Part shown: one piece after another, positions 1 to 12,255 of the stretch
How positions within the stretch are numbered: the first letter of the stretch is position 1
Layout: every line of letters starts with the position of its first letter
Assembly (NCBI GenBank): GCA_964023205.1
Contig: OZ026835.1
Span: 10,188,414 to 10,252,413, forward strand
Direction: 5' to 3'
DNA from: Lutraria lutraria
Taxonomy: Eukaryota > Mollusca > Bivalvia > Venerida > Mactridae
DNA: 64,000 bases
Made by a program: the position numbers and the translations under genes
Notes under the pieces: model-generated
The model's input: the letters and a program-made list of their open reading frames with translations, nothing else
Database searches by the model: none
Told to the model about the DNA's origin: nothing

Positions 1-3000
1 GAACAACAGAAATGTCAACATACAAATTCAAAAGGTTTCTTAACCCAGTTTTTCACAGTACAAAAATTTGGCTACAGAACTATTTTTACCATCATTTAAG
101 TCTTTTTATTTACAGTTTCTGAGTCAAATAAAATATTTCAAAGCAACCAGTCAAAATTTGAGGTCAGTCAACCTATCAAGTTGGCAACCATCGAAAAAAT
201 ATGTATGAACGGTACAACTTCAGACATGATTCTATAAATAGCACCGACGCTTCACAAATAAGAATGTACAGGTAAAAATATTGTCGTGAGTACAGCAGGG
301 CATTTTCACTTACCACATTTTTTTATACAATGCACACAATCAGACATTGCGTCTGCCGCAGCAAAACTAACAGACCCCTCTTGATAGTAACATCCTCTGT
401 ACAAAATTCACCAATCAATATACTTGTATAATAAACATGTACACTGACTTCATATGTCATCTAATCTGATATATTTCTTTTTTAAAAACATCCAATCAGA
501 TTCTTTGAAATTTAATAGTTATCCAATCAGTATCATTTGTATATATAAAAGTTATCCATTCAGATGTATTTGCATTTTAAATTTACTCAATGAATACTTA
601 TTCCTATGTAATCTCCATCTTATATGCCTTTTCAGACACATGATTTATCTGCCCTTGATAGCTCTTCTTTAGGAGATAAGAAATGCACATATTATGTAAT
701 CTCTTATATATAGCACACACTAAAATCAAAATTAACTCAAATCAAAGTGTGCAAATTGGTATTTCAGCGCTGAATATCAATTAATTATAGACCAAAATCA
801 GTCAGATACATTCTGAATAGTATATAAGAAAATTACCAAGAAATACAAAAATAAATCGCCTAGGAATACAAAAAAAAGTTTACTTGACATATGAAATCAA
901 TGAACAGGTTTGCACTGCCATGCACAACATTTACTCAAATATCAGACAGTGAAGACAGAACAATACAGAAGTTTTGAAGATAGTACAATTGATATCATCG
1001 TAGATGTTATAAATGGCAGTCACACAAGTATGACAAAAACACATTCCACATAATGTCTCTATCTGACACATAATGTCTCGATCTGACACATAATGTGGTA
1101 TGTAGCTGAAAAAGCTTCAAATAATGAGGCCACAAAGTCATCTAAATCGAAAAACCAAAACTGCCAAAATTAACCCTTGTATAGCTAATTGCTTGGACAA
1201 TGAAGATTCATTGGCAAATAATCATCTTGAAAATGATGCTGATCTTTTGGGGTTTTTTTTAATAATGATAAGAATACAGAAAGTCGATGAAACTTTTTTC
1301 TTCAAAATTTTAGATCTGATCAAATTTTGGTGAGTATTTTAAAATGAAATAAGTGATTAAATGAGATGTAATAACAATTATAGAATTGCATGACATAAGC
1401 AGTGGTTGTTTTCCAAGATGAAATTGTGGCCAAGAAAATCCATCTGATCAGTAGCTGTCCACTTGTTACCTGCAATAAAATCTTGTGAACTTGTTTAGTT
1501 AAGCCTGCTCAGTACAATGTACAAATGTTTATATAACAGAGGCATACAATTCCTGATATTAATAACATTAACATAAAACTTTTTCTAAATAAAATCACAA
1601 TCCAAATTTTGATTAATTTAGGGAGCTAGATTTTAATGTATCATTCTAGAAGTTATTTGCACCAGTGAAGCTATTCATAACAATTAACCCTTTATATCAT
1701 ATGGACATGTCTGGGAATTAGAGTTATTTCTTTATTTGACAAATCATTTGATAAAGACTCTTTACCTTAAATAGATGCAATTAGTGCCATAGACGGTCTT
1801 CACAAAAATCTTTTTTAAGCACTGGACATTTGGTCCAGTGAAAGTGCAAACTTAACTGGACAGAATGAACTTAAAGTGGACCAAAATGAGTACACACAAC
1901 ATGTTCTATAATTTGGCTATAATGACATATTTTTTGCGAGTAATTCAAATATTTCATTTTTGTTAATTATCACTGAAAAATTTACTGGACAGTCAGACCA
2001 GTGACCTTTTCAAATTTACTGGACCGATGGCTATTTTGGTAGACTCATGTTGCATTTTATTTGTTACCTTTAGCTATACTGCATCACTAAGATGTTTTTC
2101 AATTCTGCGCTAAGACAATAAGTATTTGCTTTAACATTTAAAATGTCTGCCAGTATTAGTCTATCATTTTTGCCTATTGTAGATTTTAAGAGAACCATAC
2201 CTGGTAATAGTACATTAAGATGTAAAAAGGCTTCCTAGTAGTAAAGTAGTAAAGCTTAAGGAGTTTAATGAAACACCGAGTGCTTTTACGTGTGTGGACT
2301 ACTCTCATCATTTGCTTATTTACATGTAGTAACCTCTGAGTAATTAAGCATTTCCTTGGGATTCAAATAAAACGGTCTTAATTGATATACAAATATACCG
2401 TTAAATCATATAACATCGCAGTAACAGGGTGGGGGGGATTTTGCAAAAATGTTGGGGCATCAATGAACCTTTACAGATTAAGACTTCAAAGTTTTATGCA
2501 CCCTGATTATAATGAAGAGGACATGGTATTACTGTGATCACCAAGTCAGCTTGAACCACACTAGACAGAAAGGTCAGAATTCATTGAAGAACCAGCAGAA
2601 TTAGCCTCAAGATCTAGAAGTCAATGAACCAAGGTATTAAGTACACAAAAATGTAAGGTTTCAATGATTATAATGCTATTCTGCAGATAACAAAATAAGG
2701 TTAATTTACCATTACAACAGGCAAAGAAAGTAGTGTTGCTGTTCTAACAGTGGTTATTTACCCTTCAACAAGGAGCTGAGAACTTATTCACATTTTAAAA
2801 AAAATTTCAATAGAAGGGCCTGACCTTTCACCGAGCTACTGCTACTGCTTAAATGTGTGATCAAGAAAAAAATCTGAATACAAACATTAGTACACATGAA
2901 CTGTATTTAACAAGGTTCGTTTTCCTATTCACAAATATCTATAAATTACTCATATACACTAACATATTTTAAAACATTTTTCTACAACTTCATACTTGCA

Positions 3001-3189
3001 TTATACATTCATTATTAAGGATTATTATATCATTATTGCACTAAGGATGATAAAGTTACATCAATAAGTATGATGAGCATCATAGTAATAAATAATACAC
3101 ATAAAAATCAGTACCAGAGCAGGCAATAACTAAACAAGTATATACATAATAGTTTACAGTAGTCTTGTACTAGAACTAGATAATTTTAC
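1..3189 (-). other. SON intron sequence downstream of exon 9
   Basis: No exon matching the expected G-patch or dsRNA-binding region was recognised on the minus strand. The only internal structure noted is a short tandem repeat (20-bp unit CACATAATGTCTCTATCTGA, 2.6 copies, 1047-1098). It is presumed to be an intron of at least 3.2 kb. Confidence 0.5.
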
Positions 3190-6100
3190 CTTTTTCAGCC
3201 AAGCTTGGCGTTTCTTATCACCCATTAACTCTTCCTGAGTCATGATACTGGCTCCTGTACTACCAATAAACTGTCCTGGAAGATTTTTAGACTGTGCCCA
3301 TTGACTAGCCTAAAAAAGAGAGAAATCCATTCCTTCCAATATAATCAGTCAAACCTGTGAACAAAGGTCATCCTTGGGAAAGACAAAATGTGGCCTTTAT
3401 TGACAGGTGGCCTTTATTCAGAGGTCATTTTGTTCTAATCAATATCAATCAATAACGTTTTTTTTGAAAGAACAGTATTTACTCACAGGATGGCCTTTAA
3501 TCAGAGGTGGTACATTACACAGGTTTGACTGTATATATATATATATAGTCAATCATGACTTCACCTTAGAAGCCTGTAGATAGGGTCACCATTTCAAATG
3601 TTATCATTCTTCTAGACTTAATCTATCACAAGGTATATCTGCTCACCTCAATGGGGAGAACATCAGAAGTTTGAACCTGGACTTTGTATATGTTTTTGGT
3701 GATGATTTGATTCACCATGTATCATGCCTAAGACCATTATTTTGTACTGCAGTTACATGCTGAGAATGAAGTCATGTTTCTGTTTAGAATTCAGAAAACT
3801 TGTTCAGTAAAAGTCCTGCAATAAGTTACTTAAAAACTGCAGAAAACATGAGTAAAGCCAAAAAATCAAGAAAAAAATTATTCTTCCTTTTTACAACACA
3901 TACCATTAAAATACTGTATACACCACTAAAATGAATTTTCTTCAGTGTATCTACCTGGATAACATATCAGATTTTGTAAGTATATAACAAACTGAACAAC
4001 TCACCTGTTTTTGAGCTTTGCTTAAGATGATTTTAGCAGTTACATCATTGGGATTATCCTGAAGTTTCTTCATGGCAGTTAATCTCTCTGACACTATGGA
4101 GGTAATATCTACAGGCTGAAAAAAATACAAATATTTCATAATGAGACCCATCAAGTCATCAACTAATTTACTCTGAAAATTACATGATCTTTTAAAATCT
4201 TGCAAGTGGGTTGTGGGTTTGAATCTTGGCTCCGCCTTGTGTTCTGTGATCAGAAAATCAAAGGAAATTAGTAAGGTGTGTATCAGTACACCAGACACGA
4301 TAAAGAATCAGAAAAAGCTATTCTGAAGTAGGGATTCATAATTGCCTTGTAGTCCTGTATCTTCTCACCCTATCCACCAGGATGGTGGGGGGGGGGGGCT
4401 GTGATGACCATAGCTGTCTTGTAGGACATTAAAAAACAGATAATTAAATCAATCAATTTGGCAAAAACAAGAAATAAAATAGATTTTAATCAAAACTTAC
4501 TGCTTCCTGTGGCTCTTCAAAGACTTTAACTTCTGGTTTAGCCTTCGGAGGTGCTGGAGGAGGAGGCATCAATGCTAGCATACTACTTGCTGGGTTGGAC
4601 TTCGGGGCCACTTTAGGTGCAGGTTCCGGCTCAACTGGTACCCACTCCTTGTCACGATGCTGGGAACCAGACGAGACAGGGAACTGGATTCTTAGCTGAG
4701 CAGTTTGTGCTATTCTTTCTTGTGGAGTGGCAACTGGCAATTGCTTTGCATTCTGTAAAAACAGATATTGAATTTTTTAAATGAATGAATGATGTATTAT
4801 CAGTGTAACCTACCTTTAATGGCATTTTGACTCTTGAAATTAGCAAAATAAGGTTTCTGACTCTTGAGAATTGGAACCAAAGGGTCAAATTTACTGTTAC
4901 ATTAGTAGGAAACTTTGTTGACTCTTTGAATTTCAATCAGCTAAGGGTCATTTTGACCCCCAACCTTTGAAGTCAAGGTAGTAGTACCCTGGTAACCTAC
5001 CTTTATATCTACAATAATAGACCCAGGTTCCTTCACTTGGAATGGATGATGTAACATGTCTTCATCGTCAGAATGTCTCAATGGTTCTTCATCAGAAGAA
5101 CTGTCATACGGATTCTTCAATTTCATCTTCTCTTTTTCTTTCTCCTGAATTTTCTTGCAATACTCTTAAAAGAAGAATGGATAACCAGACAAATTAATAT
5201 AGAAACTTGAAAATATTACCACACATTCGCTAATAAGCACCTCTACCCTAATTAACTATTTTGAGACTAAAATTTTAACTCATCATAAGTGCTTTTTTCA
5301 TGGCAGGGTATGATCTGCCGTGACCAGGAATCAAACCTGTATCACTGGCTAACAAATCTAGTGCACTAACCACTGGATCATGACCGTGGATAATAATGGT
5401 TCAAAATGATATTCTGCCTACAAACACATCTACACGTTATATCTAGATATTGTGATAAGTTTGAAAGAATTTCATGCAAAAATATACAAAAAGTTGCAGC
5501 CATCAGATAATACCTGACACCGTGACATGACAGTCAACAGATGGACAGGGTCCAGCATACATTTTTGTATCTATCCCCTAACAACTCATACAGGGAAGAA
5601 ATAATATTGCCTATTAAAGTGTTGTTAAGAAAATCATTAATCCAAGAATGGGATAAAAATATTGAAACAAGCTTTATCAAAAATATCATAATTCCAAGAG
5701 TTAGTGGAATAACCATGAATAATTGCCAAGTTGCTACACTGACATATTAATAATTTCCAACACATGTATGGACTTACCTGTTAACTCTTCCACAGATTTT
5801 CCACCTGCTTTAATTGTTACATCTAGTTGAGGTCCTCCTGTTCTGGCATTAGTAACAGCATTTTTGCTGAAAGCATAACAACCTCATTTTTCAACGTCAA
5901 GCAATGAAAAACATTCTTTGAAATCCAGTCAAATGATAATAATAATCTTTATTTAAAGAAGGTAACATGTATAGACATATTATATACAAGCATATATATG
6001 ATGTCATAAATTACAACATGGCCTTCAAACAACAATATTTAATGCAAAAACTGAAAAGAAAACATGAAAACAAATAGTGACATAGATATCAAAATATTGG

Positions 6101-9100
6101 CAAACACTTAAATAACCATTAGTCTCTTTTGTAATAAGTGGATATTTCAGCCATCTTGTGTATTCAGTAGATATTGTTTTAGAGCATTCTTAAAGGATGA
6201 AGTCTTAGATTTTGAACGTATTGAAAGCGGGATATTGTTCCAAATTTTTGAAGACATGAATGAAAAAGATTTTTTGACGTAATTAGTATTATGTTTAGGT
6301 GTTATTAAATTATTATTTGAAATTGATCGTAATTCATATGCGCTGTTATTAGAAAATGTTAAGAGTTCATCAATATAATCAGGGCCAAAGTTATGCTGTG
6401 ATTTAAAAACTAACAATGCAACGTGATATTGACATCTATTTTTAAATGTTAACCAATTTAGAAATGAAGATGTTTTTTGTTTGCAAATTATTTTCGCAAC
6501 ACGTTTTTGGATCTTATGGAGAATGAGACTTACCATTCACAAATAAATGAGGGACAATGTTTTAGCACATATCTAGAGAAGTAAGAACAAATAACTCAAA
6601 TAACACTGTGATATAAAGGTTATTTCTACAAACTGATGGCATAAATAAGCAGGATTAATGTATTCTTGTCCTAAAATCAATTTTACCAGCCTAAATCAAT
6701 CACTTAAAGAGGAATATTCTCTTTTTTCAAAGAATAAAGTACATAGAGTAAAAACAAGAAATTGTTAATTTAATTCTATTATAAGAGAATCTTTTCAATA
6801 TCAGAAAATTAACCCAACATAATGCATTAAAGTGGTTAAGTTTATCTCAGAACAAGAGATAATACAGTAAAATTTAAGAGCGGTATTTATAAGTTTATAT
6901 TCAGTCCAAATGTGGGAAGAAAAATGCTGATTCTAATCTCAGGGATGTCACAGAGGTTGGAGGTTGAAGCTGACTGGCTGAAATCAAGAATTGACCCATC
7001 TGGTAGTTGTATTTCTTGTTGTTGTTGTAGTTAGAAGGCAAAAATGAGGAGAAAGCCCCAATGTTATTATCTTGAAAGAGTTGTTTTGATTGGATGAGTA
7101 GGAGACATTACCCAATCAGAGAAACTGTTATAAACATACATTTAACATTCATGAGTATGTTTTGGCCCATATGAGGCCGGTATACTTGACAGGAAAGGGC
7201 ATTCAATCCATTTCGAGGTACGTACCCCAAAATTTTCTCACAATTTCAATGCGATTTACAGAAATGACACCTCAGGTATCTTCATCTGGGGACAAGCAGA
7301 AAAATCACACCCCTGAATCCCTCCATAAATATACTTACATTGCAATTTCCCTGAGTTTTGTCTTATCTATTTTGAGTCTTAAATTTTCAAGTCTTTTCTT
7401 TTCTTTCTCAATGAATCTATCTTTCTCTCTATCTGGTGAAGAGCTCCTTGATCTAGCACGATCTTTTTTCCTGAAGATAGAAGAAATCTTGGGTAAAACA
7501 CATGTAGATTATAAAACTAAGCTTGACCATTAAATCCCAAACATAACAATATGAATGGTAACAGTGTTAAAACTAACCAATGATAAGCCTGTAATCCTAA
7601 AAGGCCTCAAAATTTGATAGATGTTGAATATCTAGTCCCAGAGGCAAGGGAACTCCTAAGTACAAAGAATAGCAAATGTCAATGAATTTGGCAAATTGAT
7701 CTGAAATGGTAGTTTCGTATTCAACAGAATATGTTAAGAATTTACAATTAGTATTAAAACTAATGATTTAAATGATAAGAGAACCTTTCTGGCCACTTAA
7801 AATCAGAAGGTTTATGATAATAAAATATTCAAGACATTTAAGAAAAATTAACAATGCTGTTAACAGGAGACAATAAATTTGGAAGCAAAAAATAAAAGCA
7901 CATGTTAACAATAATTAAACTCTTACATATATTTGTATGCATCAAAATCTCCATATTTGCTAGTCCAAAATCTATCAGGACTTCTTGACCTTGACCGACG
8001 GCCCCGTGACCTTGAACGTTTTTCTCTAGAATCTCTTCCTCTTGACCTAGATCTTCGTCCCCTTGATCTTGATCTCCTTCCCCTAGATCGTGACCGTCTA
8101 CCCCTAGACCTTGACCTTCGATCCTTAGATCTTGACCGCGACCTCTTTGACTTCCTGTCTCGAGATCTTGATCGTGATGAACGCCGTGATCTGTCCCTTG
8201 ACCTTGAACGAGTATGAGATCTTCTTGACTTTTTAGGTGACCTTGACCTAAAATTTAGAATAAAATTTATTAGTTCACAAAATATGTATCTTTAATTTGT
8301 ACTATTAGTGCTATATTTAGCAATATGAATGTGATATAAAAAACACAGAAAAGTGTACAATTTTTTATTTCTTAAAGATAAGACATTAAATTGCAACAGT
8401 TGAATTATTTTATACAATTAAAAAAAAAGCAAAGTCATTAATAACAGTGTTTTATCCTTCTTTGATGAGTTTGGTGAAAGATTTTCTTTGATTTTTACAA
8501 TTTTTGCATGTAGTAAGTTTCTAAACTGTCAAATTTTGCAACTGTTTTGTAAGAATGGTAAAGTATTTTCTTCAAATCTTCTCCCAAAGCCTTTAACAAA
8601 AGTTCTGAATAATCAATATTTTACCTTGACCTTCTTGAGACTGAGCCCTTTCGTTTCGATGATTTATCCTTCCCAGAGTCCAATCCATCACTCCTCTCTT
8701 TCTTATGTTTCTTCTTCTTCTTTTTATGTTTGTCTTTTTTCTTCTTCTTTTTCTTAGATTTAGACCCACTTTTAACTTCACCATCAGAATCACTGAGAGA
8801 CCCAGTTCCTGAAACTTCCTCATTATCATCATCATCCATATTATTGACATCAGGTTCACTATCGGAACTTTCACTTCCATCAGATGATGATGAAATAACT
8901 TCACCTAATGAAAAATTAAATGATTTCAATGAACAACAAAAAACAAAACTCTTTCAGTTTCATTTAATAATTTAAGAATTGGTTTAAATAAGAAATAGAA
9001 TAGTAAATAAAAAGATAGTAAGTTACCTAAGAAATCTGATCAAATGCAATGTAAATGAAGTATATGATAATATCATATTATAAACTGAAATACTGCGTCA

Positions 9101-10336
9101 AATCCATATGAATAATACAAATCAATGCCAATATCTCTTATAATAAAACTATGAACTCAGACATTTCACAGTTTATGGAATATTGGATAACTAGAACTAA
9201 GACAACTGACAAGTACATCTCAGGCCATTCTTAAAAAATATTTTGTTTGCATTGACCTACTCCCCAAAAAGGCCCCTATGGTACCCAACTTTTTTGGCCT
9301 ACCCTCTTGGTTATTTTTTTTAAATTAAAAGAATAGCATCACGGCATGTATTTTTGGTCAACCGTAAAAACTGTATTGTAAAAAAAATTCCTACCAACTT
9401 ACCATCTTCCAGCCTCTTCCCTTTCTTGTGTAATTCCCCAGACTGTATAAGTTCTGCACTGGTAGCACTAAGTTTAATTCCAAAGTTCTTAAAGCCTAGT
9501 GGTTTCTTAACTTCAACTTTTGCATCTTCTGTGTTCTCTTTTTTCTCATTTGATGCAGGAAGCTTTGGCAAATGCGGACCAAATACTGGAAGAGTTTTCT
9601 CTTTTTCCCCCAAATCACTAACTTCATTGAAACCTTTACCAAGTGAATTGATTTTTATCTCATTTTTGGACACACCTAGTTCACCAGCTTTGCCAGCAAC
9701 AGTAGCACTGGCTTTTGGTAGATCCATGGGTTCATTTTGAAGATCCATACCATTTTTGTTAATATTTTGATTATCAGTCAGAGAGATCATTGTATTCTTT
9801 CTTTTACCCTTCAAGAGACTTCCCAATTTAGCAGGGTTATCAATTACGCTAACATTTATTTTATTGGAGGTTCCTATGTCTACAGATTTAGCACAAGTCA
9901 CTTTCTTAGATGATTCAGATGGCAGTGCAATATTATTAATTTCATCATCAAGGAATTTATTCATCTCATCAACTGATGAAACTGTCTTATTGTCATCTTT
10001 TTCTTTGCTCTTTTTATCAATGATTTTATTATTATCACTTTCAATTTGTTTTAATTTTGATGCAATAAAGTCTTTGAATAAATCATCAACAATTGTATCA
10101 TCACCTTTAGCAGATTCTCTCTGCTTTTTAAACAAGTTGAACTTCTCAATAGCTGTCATCTCTGATTCTTTTTCCTTTCGTTCTTTCTTTTTATCTTTGC
10201 TTTTCTCTTTATCTTTACTTTTGTCTTTGTGTTTATCTTTCTTTTTAGACTTTTTCGATCTTTTCTTAGAATATTCATCATCTTGATCACTCTCATGCCT
10301 AGATGATCTCCCCTTACCATACTTAGAATCAGACAT
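3190..10336 (-). CDS. SON: SON homologue (RS-rich nuclear speckle splicing cofactor), 3' part outside window
   Basis: Nine exons join in phase on the minus strand: 10336-9403, 8904-8625, 8247-7927, 7470-7339, 5866-5778, 5164-5001, 4752-4501, 4115-4005 and 3309-3190, giving 801 residues. All introns are GT-AG. The start is the ATG at 10336 (A at -3), beginning MSDSKYGKG. Residues 1-70 are a Lys/Asp/Glu-rich charged tract and about 330-400 an acidic then poly-Lys tract. Residues about 405-500 are a dense RS domain with repeated RRSRSRG units. The diagnostic SON block follows: KNAVTNARTGGPQLD, an HPFQVKEP motif, QFPVSSGSQHRDKEWVPV near 663-680, PVDITSIVSERL, then PGQFIGSTGASIMTQEEL. SON is a nuclear-speckle scaffold that supports splicing of weak introns. 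In relatives a G-patch and a dsRNA-binding domain follow; exon 9 ends at a donor (3189), so they should lie beyond position 1. The gene is head-to-head with RPF2. A 5'UTR acceptor near 10454 is possible. Confidence 0.93.
3346..3535 (+). mobile_element. TIR element, TACAGTCAAACCTGTG family, full copy in SON intron
   Basis: It starts CAGTCAAACCTGTGAACAAA and ends ACACAGGTTTGACTGTAT, an inverted pair. The interior has GTGGCCTTTATTGACAGG and GGTGGCCTTTATTCAGAGG words. Small non-autonomous DNA element; further copies occur at 16623, 18825, 43056 and 56784, with fragments at 28205, 41668 and 48839. Confidence 0.8.
5298..5395 (-). mobile_element. tRNA-derived SINE, family 2, in SON intron
   Basis: The minus strand reads CGGTCATGATCCAGTGGTTA (A-box region), GTGCACTAGATTTGTTAGCC, then CAGGTTTGATTCCTGG (B box) and a tail CATACCCTGCCATGAAAA. 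The same order recurs at 42305-42378 and 52110-52206. Confidence 0.6.
5932..6536 (-). mobile_element. 3' end of a CR1/jockey-like LINE in a SON intron
   Basis: The ORF 6536-6147 (129 codons) has the C-terminal signature that follows RT in these LINEs: IQKRVAKIICKQK, CQYHVALLVFKSQHNFGPDY, SFSFMSSKIWNNIPLSIR, then SFKNALKQYLL. It is followed on the same strand by a tail ending in an ATT-rich microsatellite (AATAAAGATTATTATTATCA; 5938-5957). The element is 5'-truncated and sits in the intron between SON exons 4 and 5, in the same orientation as the gene. Confidence 0.75.
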
Positions 10337-10654
10337 TATCCTTAATAGTACAATGCACTGAAGTAAATCTGTAACTTAATATCAATCAAACTTCCAATCA
10401 ACTCCTAAACACATCATATCCAAGCAGCTAATGTGCCAGACATCACTCATTTCTCTGTGAAAATATAACAAGGTATATACATTAATATAATAAGTGCATA
10501 GATAGTTAAAAACTTACTGAAGAAAAGATGCAGACAAATTAAACAAAGTATCTGCAAATGACCGTAAGATTAAAAAAAATTACATGGAATTTTCCAAATG
10601 AACCTTTAGTTTTGGTAATTCTATTCTTTCATCTTTGGGTGATTCTTTTTTAAA

Positions 10655-10800
10655 GTGTAATTAATAGGAGGAGGAAAACAATGTACCCGATGAAGGGCTC
10701 GAACCCATGACCTCCAGCTTGCAAGTTACGATGCTAGATACCATAGGAGCTAATCGGGCTGGTGAATATCTCAGCCAATTTATAAAAACAATATACCACA
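10655..10800 (-). mobile_element. tRNA-derived SINE, family 1, copy 1
   Basis: On the minus strand it reads CACCAGCCCGATTAGCTC then a degraded tRNA body and a tail in TTTTCCTCCTCCTATTA. The leader (GCTGAGATATTCACCAG) is shared with the copies at 11673-11770 and 13279-13400. The anticodon region is degraded. It lies in the SON-RPF2 interval. Confidence 0.7.
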
Positions 10801-10937
10801 CTGCTACATTTTTCCTCCATTTTTATTCAAAGTAATTTAAAATCACGACAACTACATGCTCTTTAGACTAAATAACCCAGCTAGCCTATTTGCTTTACCC
10901 TAGCTATAGGATTCCAAGGTTAGTCACACACTCATGG

Positions 10938-11770
10938 CACCAAATGTAATAGGAAGAAATTAATGTACCCGATGCAGGGTAGGGCTGTGGATCGTTGGGT
11001 TAGTGGCGATCCGATCCAATCCACGATTCAACACTCACGATCCACAAATCGAATAACGAATCTTTTGTTATCTATTATTCCATCTAAAACTTAAACATTG
11101 CAGTCATGAAGACAGTTAATTATTTGTTTATTTTTTGGAACAATTGAGCAAATCAATATACGAGTAAATTGTTCTATGGCTTAAATGTATACATACCCCC
11201 TTCCAGCTAATTGATTTACCAGCATCATTATTTAAAGAACTGATTGGACATCTTGGCAAACGAAGAAGTCCATGATGAGACAATATTTATTCATAGAAAA
11301 GGGATTTTTAATAATTTGTTAAAAAACAAGATCGCGAACCACGAATCTCAGACTTTGCGAAAGTGGCCGGACCGAAGGATATGTCCGATGGATTGTGTGT
11401 CGGTCAGATAAAGAATCTTATCTCATCGGACCGGTTGTCCGGCAACTTATTACCTGATGTATACACATTTATACTTGTTTACTGTTTTTGGTCTGGCAGA
11501 TTTCCTTTCGGTCCGACAGAATTTTCAAGCTTGTTGGACCGAATGTCCGGCAGATTTTTTTGCCTTTCGCGAAGTCTGGAATCTTAGTAATGACGATTAT
11601 TCATACTCGATCTTTCAATTTGATTCGTGAATATCCAAGTACTCGGATACTTGCCACAGCCCTAATGCAGGGCCTAAACCCACGACCCCCTGCTTGCAAG
11701 TCAGACGCTCTACCAACTGAGCTAATCGGGCTGGTAAATATCCCAGCCAATTTGTATTAGAATTTAGATA
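10938..11770 (-). mobile_element. tRNA-derived SINE, family 1, copy 2, split by a hAT element
   Basis: The two parts (11770-11665 and 10979-10938) are separated by the hAT insertion. The reverse strand reads GCCCGATTAGCTCAGTTGGT (A box) with CTTGCAA as anticodon loop. The anticodon stem cannot pair, so this is not a working tRNA. Confidence 0.75.
10980..11664. mobile_element. hAT-type non-autonomous element with 8-bp target duplication
   Basis: The ends are inverted: TAGGGCTGTGG at 10980 and CCACAGCCCTA at 11654-11664. ATGCAGGG is duplicated at 10972-10979 and 11665-11672. The 8-bp duplication and TAGGGCTGTGG termini are typical of hAT elements. It is 685 bp with no transposase, and is nested inside a tRNA-SINE copy whose halves are rejoined by removing it. 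Confidence 0.9.
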
Positions 11771-12255
11771 CAATATACCACACTGCTACTCATGCTTGGC
11801 TATTTCAGTTTATTTAGACACACTCTCTGTCTCAGGTCCAAAAGTGAAATGCATACATGTTAGATGTGTATTAAAGTGTTAAGCCGTCATATAAAGTGCA
11901 TATTGAAAGACTTTTGAAGCTACACAGTACACTTACCCCACCCCCTCTAAATTCACCAAAACACACCGTATAAAAATTGTATCAAAGTTTTACGTGAAAA
12001 TAACAACAAGATATGATACCTTCATAATTATCAACAAGACATTGAAGACATTCTTGCACCATAAACCCACAAAACATAACGTACAGTGGGTTTGCTAGGG
12101 TGACAACATTAACGCATATAAAATCAAACAAAATGCAAAATGAGGACGTCTGAACGGTGACTATGTAGAAATAATCTAGTTGAAATAGTCCTACGATAAA
12201 CACACGTGTGTGAAATTGACAATACCGAAGACTTATCAAACCACTTCAGACAAAC

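Larger units (their letters stand above)
10337..12255. promoter_or_regulatory. Shared 5' interval of divergent SON and RPF2
   Basis: This 1.9-kb stretch lies between the two start codons and must hold the promoters and 5'UTRs of both genes. No TATA box or CpG-like cluster could be fixed by eye. Much of it is mobile DNA: two tRNA-SINE copies and a 685-bp hAT-type element. A plausible 3' splice site (TTTTCACAG on the minus strand, ending near 10454) suggests an upstream non-coding SON exon. Promoter function is inferred from gene layout only. Confidence 0.4.

Noticed and set aside
1..3189. Terminal SON exons with G-patch and dsRNA-binding domain
   Set aside because: No minus-strand segment with the expected Gly-Trp-rich G-patch pattern and flanking splice sites was found; they probably lie beyond the window.
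8593..8975. ORFs overlapping the SON Lys-rich exon in other frames
   Set aside because: Shadows caused by low-complexity AAG/AAA codons.
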